DNA from: Olavius algarvensis Delta 4 endosymbiont
GTDB taxonomy: Bacteria > Desulfobacterota > Desulfobacteria > Desulfobacterales > CAJINA01
DNA: 33,877 nt
Reading direction: 5' to 3'
Assembly: GCA_905176665.1 (NCBI GenBank)
Contig: CAJINA010000203.1
Coordinates: 1 to 33,877, forward strand
Shown here: in pieces, positions 15,880-24,777 of the stretch
How positions within the stretch are numbered: the stretch's first letter is position 1
Layout: each line of letters opens with the position of its first letter
The notes under the pieces: generated by a model
Databases searched by the model: none
What the model was told of the DNA's origin: nothing
Seen by the model: only the letters and a program-made list of their open reading frames with translations
Translations under genes and position numbers: made by a program

Positions 15880-16725
15880 ATGCAAAAGCGCTATCGGGAC
15901 CTGAACACCTATTTTCGGGAAATGTTCGGGCACCGGGTTCACAAAATCACTATCGATGCCGGGACGACCTGTCCCAATCGGGACGGTACGCTATCTACCG
16001 GCGGCTGTATCTATTGCAACGCCAAGGGCTCCGGTACGGGTGCGTTCGGAGCCGGAAAGTCTATCCGCGTTCAGTTGGAAAGTGCCAAAGCCAAGGTTGC
16101 CCGCCGTTTCAAGGCAAAGAAGTTTATTGCTTATTTTCAATCATTTACAAACACTTATGCTCCGATCGAAACGTTGCGCGCCCTCTATGATGAGGCGCTG
16201 GCCGTGCCGGATGTCGCCGGTCTGGCCATCGGTACCCGGCCGGACTGCATCAGTGTAGAGGTACTGGATCTGCTCGAAAGCTATTCCGCCGAGAAGCTCA
16301 TCTGGATCGAATACGGCCTGCAGTCTGCTCACGATGCCACCTTGAACCTGATCAACCGGGGCCACAACGCCGCCAGTTTTACCAGGGCGGTGGCAGCCAC
16401 TCAGGGACGGGGGATAAATATCTGCGCCCACGTTATCCTGGGGCTCCCCGGTGAAACCCGCAGCCAGATGATGGAGACCGCCTGCTTCCTGGCCGACCTC
16501 GGCATCCAGGGGGTCAAGCTCCACCTACTTTACGTCATCCGGGGAACCCGGCTCGAAGCCCTTTACCGTGCGGGGAATTTTGAATGTCTGGCCCAGCGGG
16601 AATATGTTGACCTGGTGTGTGAATTCCTGGAACGCCTGCCCGAGGACATGGTAATTCAGCGACTGACCGGTGATCCGCACCCTCGCGAACTTGTTGCGCC
16701 CCAATGGACCCTGGAGAAAAAGTAG
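15880..16725 (+). CDS. TIGR01212/YhcC-family radical SAM protein
   Basis: This 281-residue protein matches the YhcC family. It opens with RYRDLNTYFREMFGHRVHKI, and the iron-sulfur site has the family's unusual spacing, CPNRDGT followed by GGCIYC (C-x11-C-x2-C), rather than CxxxCxxC. Later motifs include IEYGLQSAHDATL and HVILGLPGETRSQM. The reaction is not established with confidence for this family. The ATG at 15880 is chosen because family similarity begins there; an in-frame ATG at 15754 would translate heptamer array A. Confidence 0.9.
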   Translation: MQKRYRDLNTYFREMFGHRVHKITIDAGTTCPNRDGTLSTGGCIYCNAKGSGTGAFGAGKSIRVQLESAKAKVARRFKAKKFIAYFQSFTNTYAPIETLRALYDEALAVPDVAGLAIGTRPDCISVEVLDLLESYSAEKLIWIEYGLQSAHDATLNLINRGHNAASFTRAVAATQGRGINICAHVILGLPGETRSQMMETACFLADLGIQGVKLHLLYVIRGTRLEALYRAGNFECLAQREYVDLVCEFLERLPEDMVIQRLTGDPHPRELVAPQWTLEKK

Positions 16726-16799
16726 ACCCTCGACATGATAAAGGCCCTTTTGGAAGAAAGGGATACCTGGCAGGGGCGGCTGGTGGGGGGATGTAATTA

Positions 16800-16830
16800 A
16801 GCTATTAGCGGTTAGCTATTGGCTGTTGGC
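16800..16830. repeat. Heptamer array B
   Basis: Units AGCTATT, AGCGGTT, AGCTATT and GGCTGTT, then GGC, show strict 7-bp periodicity. It lies between the convergent radical SAM and miaA genes and pairs in inverted orientation with array C. Confidence 0.65.
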
Positions 16831-16912
16831 AAAACTTTTTAAAACCCACTGGAATCACAGCCGATGAACCAAGTCCAGAAAAGGGGAACCAGGCGGTGCC
16901 TGGCCATTATAA

Positions 16913-16950
16913 GGCTAACAGCTTACCGCTAATGGCTAATAGCTGCTGTT
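16913..16950. repeat. Heptamer array C, inverted relative to array B
   Basis: Units GGCTAAC, AGCTTAC, CGCTAAT, GGCTAAT and AGCTGCT continue into GTT. It is largely the reverse complement of array B, so the two could form a long stem around an 80-bp spacer. The array runs into the TAA stop codon of miaA (16949-16951). Confidence 0.65.
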
Positions 16951-17908
16951 AGGTTATCTTTTCCCGAAATTCCCGCACGAATCCCAGAATCTTCTCCGTC
17001 TCTTCCGGTTCAAACCAGCGTACATCCGGATCGGCCCGAAACCAGGTAAACTGTCTTTTGGCATAGCGGCGGGTATCGCGCTTCAAGGTGGCCAGCATCT
17101 CGTCCCACTGGGTGTGGCCGCTCAAATAGGCGGCCATGTGGCGGTAACCGATAGACTGCATGGCCTTCAGGCCTGGGGCATACCCCTTGTCGAGCAGCCG
17201 ACGGACTTCCGCCTCCAAACCCTCAGCAATCATGATATCCACCCGCCGGTTGATGCGGTCATAGAGCCGGTCGCGATCCATGGTCAATCCGATTTTAAGG
17301 CAATTGTACTTTTCCTCGGCAAAGGCATGCTCCGCCTGCAACCGACTCATCGTCTCCCCGGTCACGGCATACACTTCGAGCGCCCGCAAAATCCGATAGG
17401 TATCGTTGGGATGCACACGGAAGGCGGTTTCCGGATCCACTTTTTCCAGCTTGCGGTGAAGGGCCGGCGCCCCTTGCTCTTCGGCGGCGGCTTTCAGGTC
17501 CGCCCTGATTTGTGGATCACCGGCCTCGATCTTGAAAATCCCCCGGGTTAAGGCTTTGATGTAAAGTCCCGTGCCGCCGGCGACAACGGGCAGCACCCTG
17601 CGCTTGGCCAGGTCGGAAATGATCGTGGCCGCCAGCCCTGCGAACTTGGCCGCATCGAAGTCCTCGGCGGGATCGACCACATCGACCAGGTGGTGAGGCA
17701 CACGGGTCTGTTCGGCCGCGGTTGGCTTGGCGGTACCGATCGTCATGTGCCGGTAAATCTGCATGGAATCTGCGCCAATAACCTCACCGTTTTCGGCTAC
17801 GGCAATTTCGATGGCGACGCTGGTTTTGCCAATTCCCGTAGGTCCGCAGACAATTACCAGGGCGGTTTTATTTGGATCAAAATTGGTTGACAAATGCTCA
17901 AAACCCAT
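16949..17908 (-). CDS. miaA: tRNA dimethylallyltransferase
   Basis: This 319-residue enzyme adds the isopentenyl group to A37 of tRNAs reading UNN codons. Motifs are the P-loop CGPTGIGKTSVAIEIA, GADSMQIYRHMTIGTAKP, HHLVDVVDP, VVAGGTGLYIKAL, and the C-terminal GYRHMAAYLSG followed by DTRRYAKRQFTWFR. The length is normal. No strong ribosome-binding site is visible before the ATG at 17908. The stop codon borders heptamer array C. Confidence 0.96.
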   Translation of the reverse strand: MGFEHLSTNFDPNKTALVIVCGPTGIGKTSVAIEIAVAENGEVIGADSMQIYRHMTIGTAKPTAAEQTRVPHHLVDVVDPAEDFDAAKFAGLAATIISDLAKRRVLPVVAGGTGLYIKALTRGIFKIEAGDPQIRADLKAAAEEQGAPALHRKLEKVDPETAFRVHPNDTYRILRALEVYAVTGETMSRLQAEHAFAEEKYNCLKIGLTMDRDRLYDRINRRVDIMIAEGLEAEVRRLLDKGYAPGLKAMQSIGYRHMAAYLSGHTQWDEMLATLKRDTRRYAKRQFTWFRADPDVRWFEPEETEKILGFVREFREKIT

Positions 17909-18133
17909 ACTACTAAGTCGATTTGGTAGAAAAAGAATGGGGTGATGGCTTCCGGGGCCGCCACGGCAACCCGGGATTCGTTTGTTTCTTTAATAATTAC
18001 AAAACATTACAAACCCCCACCACCCTGGCCGACCGTGCCGGGCCCCTCTGATTGACCCCGCAAAGGGGGCGGGGCCTCATGGTGTGTCTGCCAGCCCACA
18101 AGCCGTGGATAGAATTAACAGGAGATCGTAAAG

Positions 18134-21100
18134 ATGTCAAAAGATGTTGTCGGTTCAGTAATGGTTGTCGGAGGCGGTATCACCGGCATGCAGTCGGCCC
18201 TGGACTTGGCCGACTCGGGTTACTATGTGTACCTGGTTGAAAAGGGATCTTCCATTGGCGGGGCCATGTCCCAGTTGGACAAGACATTCCCCACCAATGA
18301 CTGCGCCATGTGAATTATTTCACCGAAACTGGTCGAGGTCGGCCGGCATTTAAACATTGAGCTGAAAACCCTCAGTGAAATTGGTGAAATCAAAGGTAAG
18401 GCTGGCAATTTTGAAGTCGAACTCATCCGCCATCCTCGCTACATTGACGAAGATAAGTGTATCGCCTGTGGCCTGTGTGCCGAAAAGTGCCCCAAAAAGG
18501 TCCCGGACACCTACAACATGAGCCTGGCCAAACGCAAGTCCGCCTATGTGGAGTATGCCCAGGCCGTACCGTTGAAATATGCTATAGATGATCAGACCTG
18601 TATCTATTTCGTGAAAAACGGAAAATGCGGGGCGTGCAAGAAACTTTGCCCCACGGGCGCGGTGGATTTCGATCAGAAAACCACCACCGAGACCCTGAAG
18701 GTTGGTTCGGTGGTCCTCTCACCCGGTTTCGAACCTTTCGACCCTTCCGGCTTCGACAATTATCAGTATGCCAAACTGCCCAACGTGGTCACCTCCATGG
18801 AATTCGAGCGGATGCTGTCGGCCTCCGGCCCTTCCACGGGGCATGTCACCCGTCCGTCCGACGGCAAAGGCCCTAAAAAGATTGCCTGGCTCCAGTGCAT
18901 CGGTTCCCGGGATATCAACCGGTGTGACAATGCCCACTGCTCCTCGGTTTGCTGTATGTACGCAATCAAGGAAGCGGTCATCGCCAAGGAGCACGACAGC
19001 GAACTGGAATGCGCCATCTTCTTCATGGACATGCGGACCCCCGGTAAGGAATTCGAAAGGTTCTATGAAAGTGCCCGCGACAAAGCCGGGGTGCGCTTTG
19101 AGCGCAGCCGGATCCACACCATCGATCCGGTCGGCGACTCCGGCGACCTCCAAGTCCGTTACGTCACCGAAAGTGGTGAATTGCAAACCGAAATCTACGA
19201 CATGGTTGTGCTTTCCATCGGACTGCAGACCTCTCCGGAGACGGTGGCCCTGGCCGAGAAACTGAACATCGAACTGACCGGCGGCAACTTCTGTAAAGCG
19301 CCGACTTTTGCGCCGGTCACCACCAACCGACCCGGTATTTTTGCCTCCGGCGCTTTCCAGGGTCCCAAGGACATCCCCCAGGCGGTCATCGAGGCCTCCG
19401 CGGCGGCCGCCGCGGCCGGAGAGATTCTCGCCGAAGCACGGGGGACCAATATCGTGCAGGCGGAAGAAGTGCCCGAAACCAATGTCGCCGGTGACAGACC
19501 CAAGATTGGCGTGTTTGTCTGCCGTTGCGGAACCAACATTGCCGGGGTCGTGGATGTACCGGCCGTAGCGGAATACGCCGCGACCCTGCCTTACGTGGAT
19601 TATACCGCGGACAACCTGTACTCCTGCTCCCAGGATTCACAGGAGACGATGGCCAAGATCATCAAGGAAGAGGGCCTCAACCGGGTGGTCGTGGCCGCCT
19701 GTACGCCCAAAACCCACGAAGCCCTGTTTATGGAAACGATGACCAGTGCCGGCCTGAACAAATACCTGTTCGAAATGGCCAATATTCGCAACCACAATTC
19801 CTGGGTCCATAAAAACACCCCGGAACTGGCGACCGAGAAAGCCAAGGATCTGGTCCGCATGGCCGTCTCGAAGGTTGCCCTGATGCAGCCGCTTGAAGAG
19901 GCCCAACTGGACATCAACCAGACCGCCATGGTAGTCGGCGGCGGTATCGCCGGTATGTCGGCGGCCCGGAGCCTGGCCCGCCAGGGCTATGCGACCCATA
20001 TCATCGAAAAAGGTGCGCAACTGGGCGGCCAGGCCAACAGGCTGTACAAAACCGCCGTTGGTGAAGACATTCAGAAACAACTGGCCGACCTGGTCAGTGA
20101 CGTCGAGGGCCAAGCCAACATCCAGGTCCACCTGAACACCGAGTTGAAAATGGTGGAAGGGTTCGTCGGTAATTTCAAAGCTACCCTAAATAATGAAACC
20201 GGCGACCAGGAACTGGAACACGGTGTGGCGATCATGGCCACCGGCGCCAACCCGCTGCAGCCGAAAGAGTATGAATACGGCAACGATCCGCGCATCATCA
20301 CGGCGCTCGACCTGGATGAAAAATTCATCAATGCTGACCCCGCGCTGAAAGATCTCAATACAGCCGTGTTTATCCAGTGCGTCGGCTCCCGCGATCAGGA
20401 CCGGCCGTACTGCTCCCGGGTCTGCTGCACCCATTCGGTGGACACCGCCCTGGAGCTGAAAAAACGCAATCCCGACATGACGGTGTTCATTCTCTACCGG
20501 GATATCCGTACCTACGGCGAAAAGGAACTGATCTACCGTGAAGCCCGTGAGGCCGGCGTGATTTTCATCCGTTACGCCCTCGACAACAAACCCCAGGTAA
20601 GTATTGAAGACGGCCGGTTGCTGGTAACCGCTACCGATCATGTGCTGGGCCGTCCAATTGAAATCGAAACGGACCTTTTAACCCTCGCTTCGGCCCTGGT
20701 TCCCAACCGGGACGAAAGCCTGGCCAACTTTTTCAAGGTCCCCATGAACGACGACGGGTTCTTCGTGGAAAGACATGCCAAGCTGGGCCCATCCGAATTC
20801 GCCACCGACGGCGTTTTCCTCTGCGGATTGGCCCACTATCCCAAACCCATTGACGAATCAATCGCTCAGGGGCAGGCGGCGGCCTCCCAGGCAACGACGC
20901 TGCTGGCCCGCAAGAACATCTTCACCAGTGGTACGGTCGCGGAATCGAATCCGCTGAACTGCAGCAGCTGCGGTGTCTGCGTCGCCATCTGCCCCTACAA
21001 CGCTCCGGCGTTTACCACCGAAGGGCCCTGGGCCGGCCGCGCTGAGATCAATCCGGTCCTGTGCAAAGGCTGCGGCCTCTGCGTGGCCTCCTGCCGCTCA

Positions 21101-21175
21101 GGCGCGCTGCACCTGAAAGGCTTTGATAACAACCAGATTTTTGCCCAGATTTTTTCAATTGACGAAGCTGTGTAA
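18134..21175 (+). CDS. hdrA: Double-length heterodisulfide reductase subunit A, selenoprotein (Sec60)
   Basis: Reading the UGA at 18311-18313 as selenocysteine gives 1013 residues. Module 1 has FAD motif GGGITG (13-18), NDCAMU with Sec60 followed by [12 protein letters not shown], ferredoxin cysteines 109/112/115/119 and 156/165/168/172, and CIGSRD. Module 2 (from about residue 455) has [12 protein letters not shown], a second FAD motif [12 protein letters not shown] (near 602), a second CVGSRD (near 748), and two C-terminal clusters, [12 protein letters not shown] and [11 protein letters not shown]. HdrA proteins bifurcate electrons through FAD. Position 60 is Cys in most homologues and Sec in Methanococcus HdrA. 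Common HdrA is about 650 residues, so this is a tandem fusion with Sec only in module 1. AGGAG stands 9 bases before the ATG. Without recoding, only an 885-residue piece from 18518 would be called. Confidence 0.93.
18323..18342 (+). promoter_or_regulatory. Candidate bacterial SECIS element of hdrA
   Basis: A stem CCGA...TCGG closes an inner CT/AG pair with apical loop GGTCG. The first loop G is 17 bases after the UGA, within the spacing usual for bacterial SECIS, and the GGU in the loop resembles the AGGUCU loop of E. coli fdhF. The stem is short and has internal mismatches; folding was done by eye. Confidence 0.55.
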
Positions 21176-21238
21176 AAAGTTTCCGGGGCCTGACAGGCCC
21201 TCGAAGAACGCATAACCAGAGTTAAGGAGTAAGCAACC

Positions 21239-21670
21239 ATGACCGAGTGGCAACCAAAGATCGTCAGTTTTCTCTGCAACTGGTGTAGCTACGGTGCGGC
21301 AGATCTGGCCGGGGTTGGCCGGATGGAATATCCGCCCAACATCCGGGTCATCCGGATTCCCTGCACCGGCCGCATGAGCCCGAAATTTTTCCTGGCCGCC
21401 CTGAACGAGGGCGCGGATGCTGTCTGGGTGTCCGGGTGACATCCCGGTGAATGCCATTACCTGGAAGGTAATTACTACGCCCGACGCAAATTCGCCCTTT
21501 TCACCAACCTTATAGAGCATATGGGAATTGAGCCTGGAAGGCTCCACTTCTCATGGGTTTCGTCTGCTGAATCGACCAAGTTTGTAGACGTGGTCAATGA
21601 AGTGACCGCAGCGGTCAAGAAGCTGGGCCCGAATACTCACCACCTAAATGACAAGGCCAAGGTAGCTTAA
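21239..21670 (+). CDS. mvhD: MvhD/FlxD-like [2Fe-2S] subunit, selenoprotein (Sec67)
   Basis: Reading the UGA at 21437-21439 as selenocysteine gives 143 residues. The family pattern is complete: [13 protein letters not shown] (Cys13/16), IPCTGRMSP (Cys42), then [18 protein letters not shown], where Sec67 replaces the Cys of the usual GCHPGDCHY motif, and Cys72. MvhD carries a [2Fe-2S] cluster that passes electrons from hydrogenase or an NAD(P)H module to HdrA. The VhuD homologue of Methanococcus is a known selenoprotein at this motif. AAGGAG precedes the ATG. The TAA stop directly abuts the ATG of the next gene, indicating tight coupling. Confidence 0.93.
21456..21472 (+). promoter_or_regulatory. 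Candidate bacterial SECIS element of mvhD
   Basis: A perfect 6-bp hairpin ATTACC-TGGAA-GGTAAT. The apical loop has G at its second position, and that G lies 23 bases after the UGA, inside the usual 16-37 base range. Confidence 0.6.
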
Positions 21671-22621
21671 ATGTTAGGATATGCTGATAAGATGAAAGAG
21701 GTATCCCGGCGGCTTCTCAAGGAGTGTAAAGTAGAAGTCTTGATCGGGTTCCGCCAGGGGTCTATGCCGATGATGAACGAACCGTGCTTCGTGAAAAGCG
21801 ACGCAGATGTCGATCAGCTGGTATGGGACAGCAATTGCGGCATCAACCTATCCAACTACCTGACCAACCGGCAGGAAGAAAAGATCGGGATCTTTGCCAA
21901 GGGCTGTGACAGCCGCAATATCGTTACCCACATCCTGGAAAACAAGATCAAAAGAGAGCAGCTGGTGATCATCGGGGTCCCCTGCCAGGGTATGCTCGAT
22001 CGACGTAAAATCAACGCCTTGATCGATGGTGAAATCACCGCTGTGACCGAAGATGAAAAAGGCGTCCGGGTCCAGGGCACCGATTTTGACCAAACGTTCG
22101 CCAAGGATGAGCTGCTGCAGGACAACTGCCGCATTTGTCATCACCCCAATCCGGTCATCCACGACGAAATGCTGGCCGAGCCGGTTGCTGAAACCCCGGA
22201 TGTCGACCGTTACGCCGATGTGCGGGCCATCGAAGAGATGACACCCGCGGAGAAGAAACAGCATTTCGACGACCTGCTGGCACCCTGCATCCGCTGCTAT
22301 GCCTGTCGGAATGCTTGCCCGCTGTGCTACTGCCCCACCTGCTTTGTGGATGAATCCAAACCGCAATGGGTAGGCAAGGGACAGGAGATGGTCAACATCC
22401 GGACGTTCCATTTCCTGCGGGCCTACCACTGTGCCGGCCGCTGCACCGATTGCGGCGCCTGCGAGCGGGCCTGTCCGGTGGGCATCTCCATGCGCCAGTT
22501 CACCAAGAAGCTCGAGAAGGATGCCAAAGAACTGTTCGACTGGGAAGCCGGCATGTCACTGGATATACGGCCGGCGCTGGATACCTATCAGCCCGGTGAT
22601 CCGGACGAATTCATTAAATAA
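21671..22621 (+). CDS. Iron-sulfur electron-transfer protein of the Hdr/Flx operon
   Basis: This 316-residue protein has an N-terminal half with scattered cysteines (NCGINLSNYL, GCDSRNIVTHIL, GVPCQGMLDR, NCRICHHPNP) like the FrhB/coenzyme-F420-type beta-subunit fold. The C-terminal half holds two ferredoxin clusters, CIRCYACRNACPLCYCPTC (from about residue 206) and CTDCGACERACP (from about 258). It probably relays electrons between the FAD/NAD(P)H subunit and MvhD/HdrA, as FlxB/FlxC do in FlxABCD-HdrABC complexes. Its start codon follows the mvhD stop with no gap. I cannot assign it firmly to FlxB or FlxC. Confidence 0.85.
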   Translation: MLGYADKMKEVSRRLLKECKVEVLIGFRQGSMPMMNEPCFVKSDADVDQLVWDSNCGINLSNYLTNRQEEKIGIFAKGCDSRNIVTHILENKIKREQLVIIGVPCQGMLDRRKINALIDGEITAVTEDEKGVRVQGTDFDQTFAKDELLQDNCRICHHPNPVIHDEMLAEPVAETPDVDRYADVRAIEEMTPAEKKQHFDDLLAPCIRCYACRNACPLCYCPTCFVDESKPQWVGKGQEMVNIRTFHFLRAYHCAGRCTDCGACERACPVGISMRQFTKKLEKDAKELFDWEAGMSLDIRPALDTYQPGDPDEFIK

Positions 22622-22675
22622 GATGCGCAGCCCGCGGGCTGGAAGTTTAGAAACATTAAGATAAAGGCAAATTCT

Positions 22676-23737
22676 ATGAAGGTCGTAAAAATTGAAAAAA
22701 ACAGGTGGGAAGCGGGGTTGGACGCCCTGCGGGCTGCCTACCGGCTTTTCGGACCAGTGAAGGCCAAAGAGGGGCATGAACCCAAGGAACTCGACCAGGG
22801 TGAAATCCCGGATTACAATATGCTCAACACCCGTCTTTCACCGAAAGCGATTGCCTTTCCGCAATCCGAGGACATCCTGGAGTTTTCCCTGGATCCCAAT
22901 GTGGAAGACCATCACATTATGAAAGAAGTTGCCGGTGATCTCACCCCCCGGGCTGTGATCGGCATGCGCCCGTGTGATGCCCGCGCCATGGCCCTGCTCG
23001 ATCTCAACTTCGACACGGCGGAATACAAGGATCCCTACTGGATAAAGGCATACGAGGCGACCACCTTCGTTGGCCTGGCCTGCGACAGTCCCTACACCAC
23101 CTGCTTTTGCACCACGGCCGGTTGCGGTCCCTACCATGAGCAGGGGCTGGATGTGCTGCTGACGGACAATGGGGATCACTACCTGGGCAAAGCGCTGACC
23201 GACAAAGGCCAGGCCTTGCTGGACAGTGCCGGCTGGAACGATGCGGGCGATGGCGAAAGCGTGTTTGCAGACAAAAAAGCGGCCGCCGAGGCCAAAATTG
23301 TCAGTGCCATCGAGACAGACAAGTTGCGCGATGCAGACACCCTGGCGCTCCACGGAGCCCCTTTCTGGGAGGATGTCTCTTTTGCCTGCATCAATTGCGG
23401 CACCTGCACCTTCCTCTGCCCCACCTGCTGGTGTTTCGATCTCCAGGATGAGGTCCGCGGCAAATCCGGCAAACGGTTGAAAAACTGGGACAGCTGCATG
23501 TTTCCGCTCTTCACGCTGCACACCACGGGACACAATCCCCGGGGCACCAAGCTCCAGCGGGTCCGCCAGCGTTTTATGCATAAACTGAAATATTTTGTCG
23601 ATAAATACGACACGGGGACCATGTGTGTCGGCTGCGGCCGCTGCGTCCGCCAGTGCCCGGTAAATATCGATATTCGTAAGGTCTGTGACCTGCTGAACAG
23701 CCACGCGGCCGTAGACAGCTGCGTGGCCGAGGGATAA
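22676..23737 (+). CDS. 4Fe-4S dicluster protein (AsrA/FlxB-like)
   Basis: This 353-residue protein resembles the beta subunits of sulfhydrogenase and anaerobic sulfite reductase (AsrA-like). Features are GMRPCDARAMALLD, ACDSPYTTCFC with TAGCGPY, CINCGTCTFLCPTCWC (from about residue 239) and CVGCGRCVRQCPVNID (from about 317), which gives two [4Fe-4S] clusters. In FlxABCD and sulfhydrogenases this subunit links the flavoprotein to the other Fe-S proteins. It lies 54 bases after the previous gene and 17 before the flavoprotein gene. Confidence 0.88.
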   Translation: MKVVKIEKNRWEAGLDALRAAYRLFGPVKAKEGHEPKELDQGEIPDYNMLNTRLSPKAIAFPQSEDILEFSLDPNVEDHHIMKEVAGDLTPRAVIGMRPCDARAMALLDLNFDTAEYKDPYWIKAYEATTFVGLACDSPYTTCFCTTAGCGPYHEQGLDVLLTDNGDHYLGKALTDKGQALLDSAGWNDAGDGESVFADKKAAAEAKIVSAIETDKLRDADTLALHGAPFWEDVSFACINCGTCTFLCPTCWCFDLQDEVRGKSGKRLKNWDSCMFPLFTLHTTGHNPRGTKLQRVRQRFMHKLKYFVDKYDTGTMCVGCGRCVRQCPVNIDIRKVCDLLNSHAAVDSCVAEG

Positions 23738-23754
23738 TAAGGGGGATTTAAGAC

Positions 23755-24597
23755 GTGCAGAATCCATATTTACCGTACCCGGTTCGCATCGATGAACTGG
23801 AAGTCGCAACCGAGGATAAAAGCCTTAAGACATTCAAATTTGTCTTTCTGAATGAAGGTGATGAAGAGAAGTTTGCCTATCAGGCCGGCCAGTTTGCCGA
23901 ACTGTCCGTCCCCGGTGTGGGTGAAATCCCCATCGGCATCGCCTCTTCCCCGGTGGAAAAAGGGTTTGTGAAATTTACGGTCTTCAAAGCCGGGGTGGTG
24001 ACCAGCCACATGCACGCCATGCAGGCGGGGGATGTAATGGGGATCCGGGGACCGTTGGGCAACTGGTACCCCTGGGATATGCTGGAAGGCAAAAATATCC
24101 TTATCGTGGGCGGCGGATTCGCCTTCACCACATTGCGCTCCTCTATCATATACATGCTGGATCCCGCCAATCGCGGCCGCTTCGGAAACATCGATGTTAT
24201 TTACGGGGCGCGCACACCGGGCATGTTGCTGTACAAGGATGAACTGGTCGAATGGGAGAAACGTGACGATATCAACGTGCATCTCACCATCGATGCGCCG
24301 GTGGAAGGATGGGATTACAATGTCGGCTTCGTGCCACCGGTCACCGAGGAGAAAGCGCCCGAGGCGGACAAGGATACCTACGCTATTGTCTGCGGCCCGC
24401 CCGTCATGATCAAATTCACCTTGCCGGTTCTGGAAAAACTGGGCTACACCGACGACCAGATTATCATGTCCCTTGAAAATCGCATGAAATGCGGATTCGG
24501 CATGTGTGGTCGCTGCGGGATCGGTAAAGAGCTGGTCTGCAAGGACGGTCCGGTTTTTACCCTGGGCGAGCTGAACAAAACCCCTAGGGAACATTAA
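23755..24597 (+). CDS. FAD/NAD(P)H-binding oxidoreductase (AsrB/FlxA-like)
   Basis: This 280-residue protein of the ferredoxin-NADP reductase superfamily has an FAD-binding beta barrel (YQAGQFAELSVPG, IGIASSP, GIRGPLGNWYP), a nucleotide-binding domain (ILIVGGGFAFTTLRS, VCGPPVMIKFT) and a C-terminal [2Fe-2S] motif, MKCGFGMCGRC with a later Cys at about residue 261. It is the likely entry point for NADH or NADPH electrons in the Hdr/Flx complex. The start is GTG at 23755, supported by AAGGGGGA upstream. It is the last gene of the hdrA operon; dsrC follows after 180 bases with its own promoter. Confidence 0.9.
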   Translation: MQNPYLPYPVRIDELEVATEDKSLKTFKFVFLNEGDEEKFAYQAGQFAELSVPGVGEIPIGIASSPVEKGFVKFTVFKAGVVTSHMHAMQAGDVMGIRGPLGNWYPWDMLEGKNILIVGGGFAFTTLRSSIIYMLDPANRGRFGNIDVIYGARTPGMLLYKDELVEWEKRDDINVHLTIDAPVEGWDYNVGFVPPVTEEKAPEADKDTYAIVCGPPVMIKFTLPVLEKLGYTDDQIIMSLENRMKCGFGMCGRCGIGKELVCKDGPVFTLGELNKTPREH

Positions 24598-24677
24598 GGC
24601 GACCCTGTTTAATAACTTGTTAATATTAGATAAATTGCTGGCCATTGCAAAATACAGCCATTGGTAATATTTTCATA

Positions 24678-24706
24678 TTGACATCGGATACTCAATCGGT
24701 TAAAAA
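24678..24706 (+). promoter_or_regulatory. Sigma70-type promoter for dsrC
   Basis: A perfect -35 TTGACA (24678-24683) and a -10 TAAAAA (24701-24706, 4 of 6 matches) are 17 bases apart. The surrounding 180-bp gap is AT-rich compared with the neighbouring genes, consistent with a strong independent promoter. Confidence 0.6.
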
Positions 24707-24777
24707 ATCTTTTTCAATGCAAAAATAACGGCGGAATGCCATAAGTAACAAAAATACTAATTAAGGAGGAATGCTAA

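Noticed and set aside
18518..21175. hdrA starting at the internal ATG 18518
   Set aside because: This would omit the first FAD motif, the Sec60 motif and a ferredoxin cluster. A good ribosome-binding site stands before 18134, not here.
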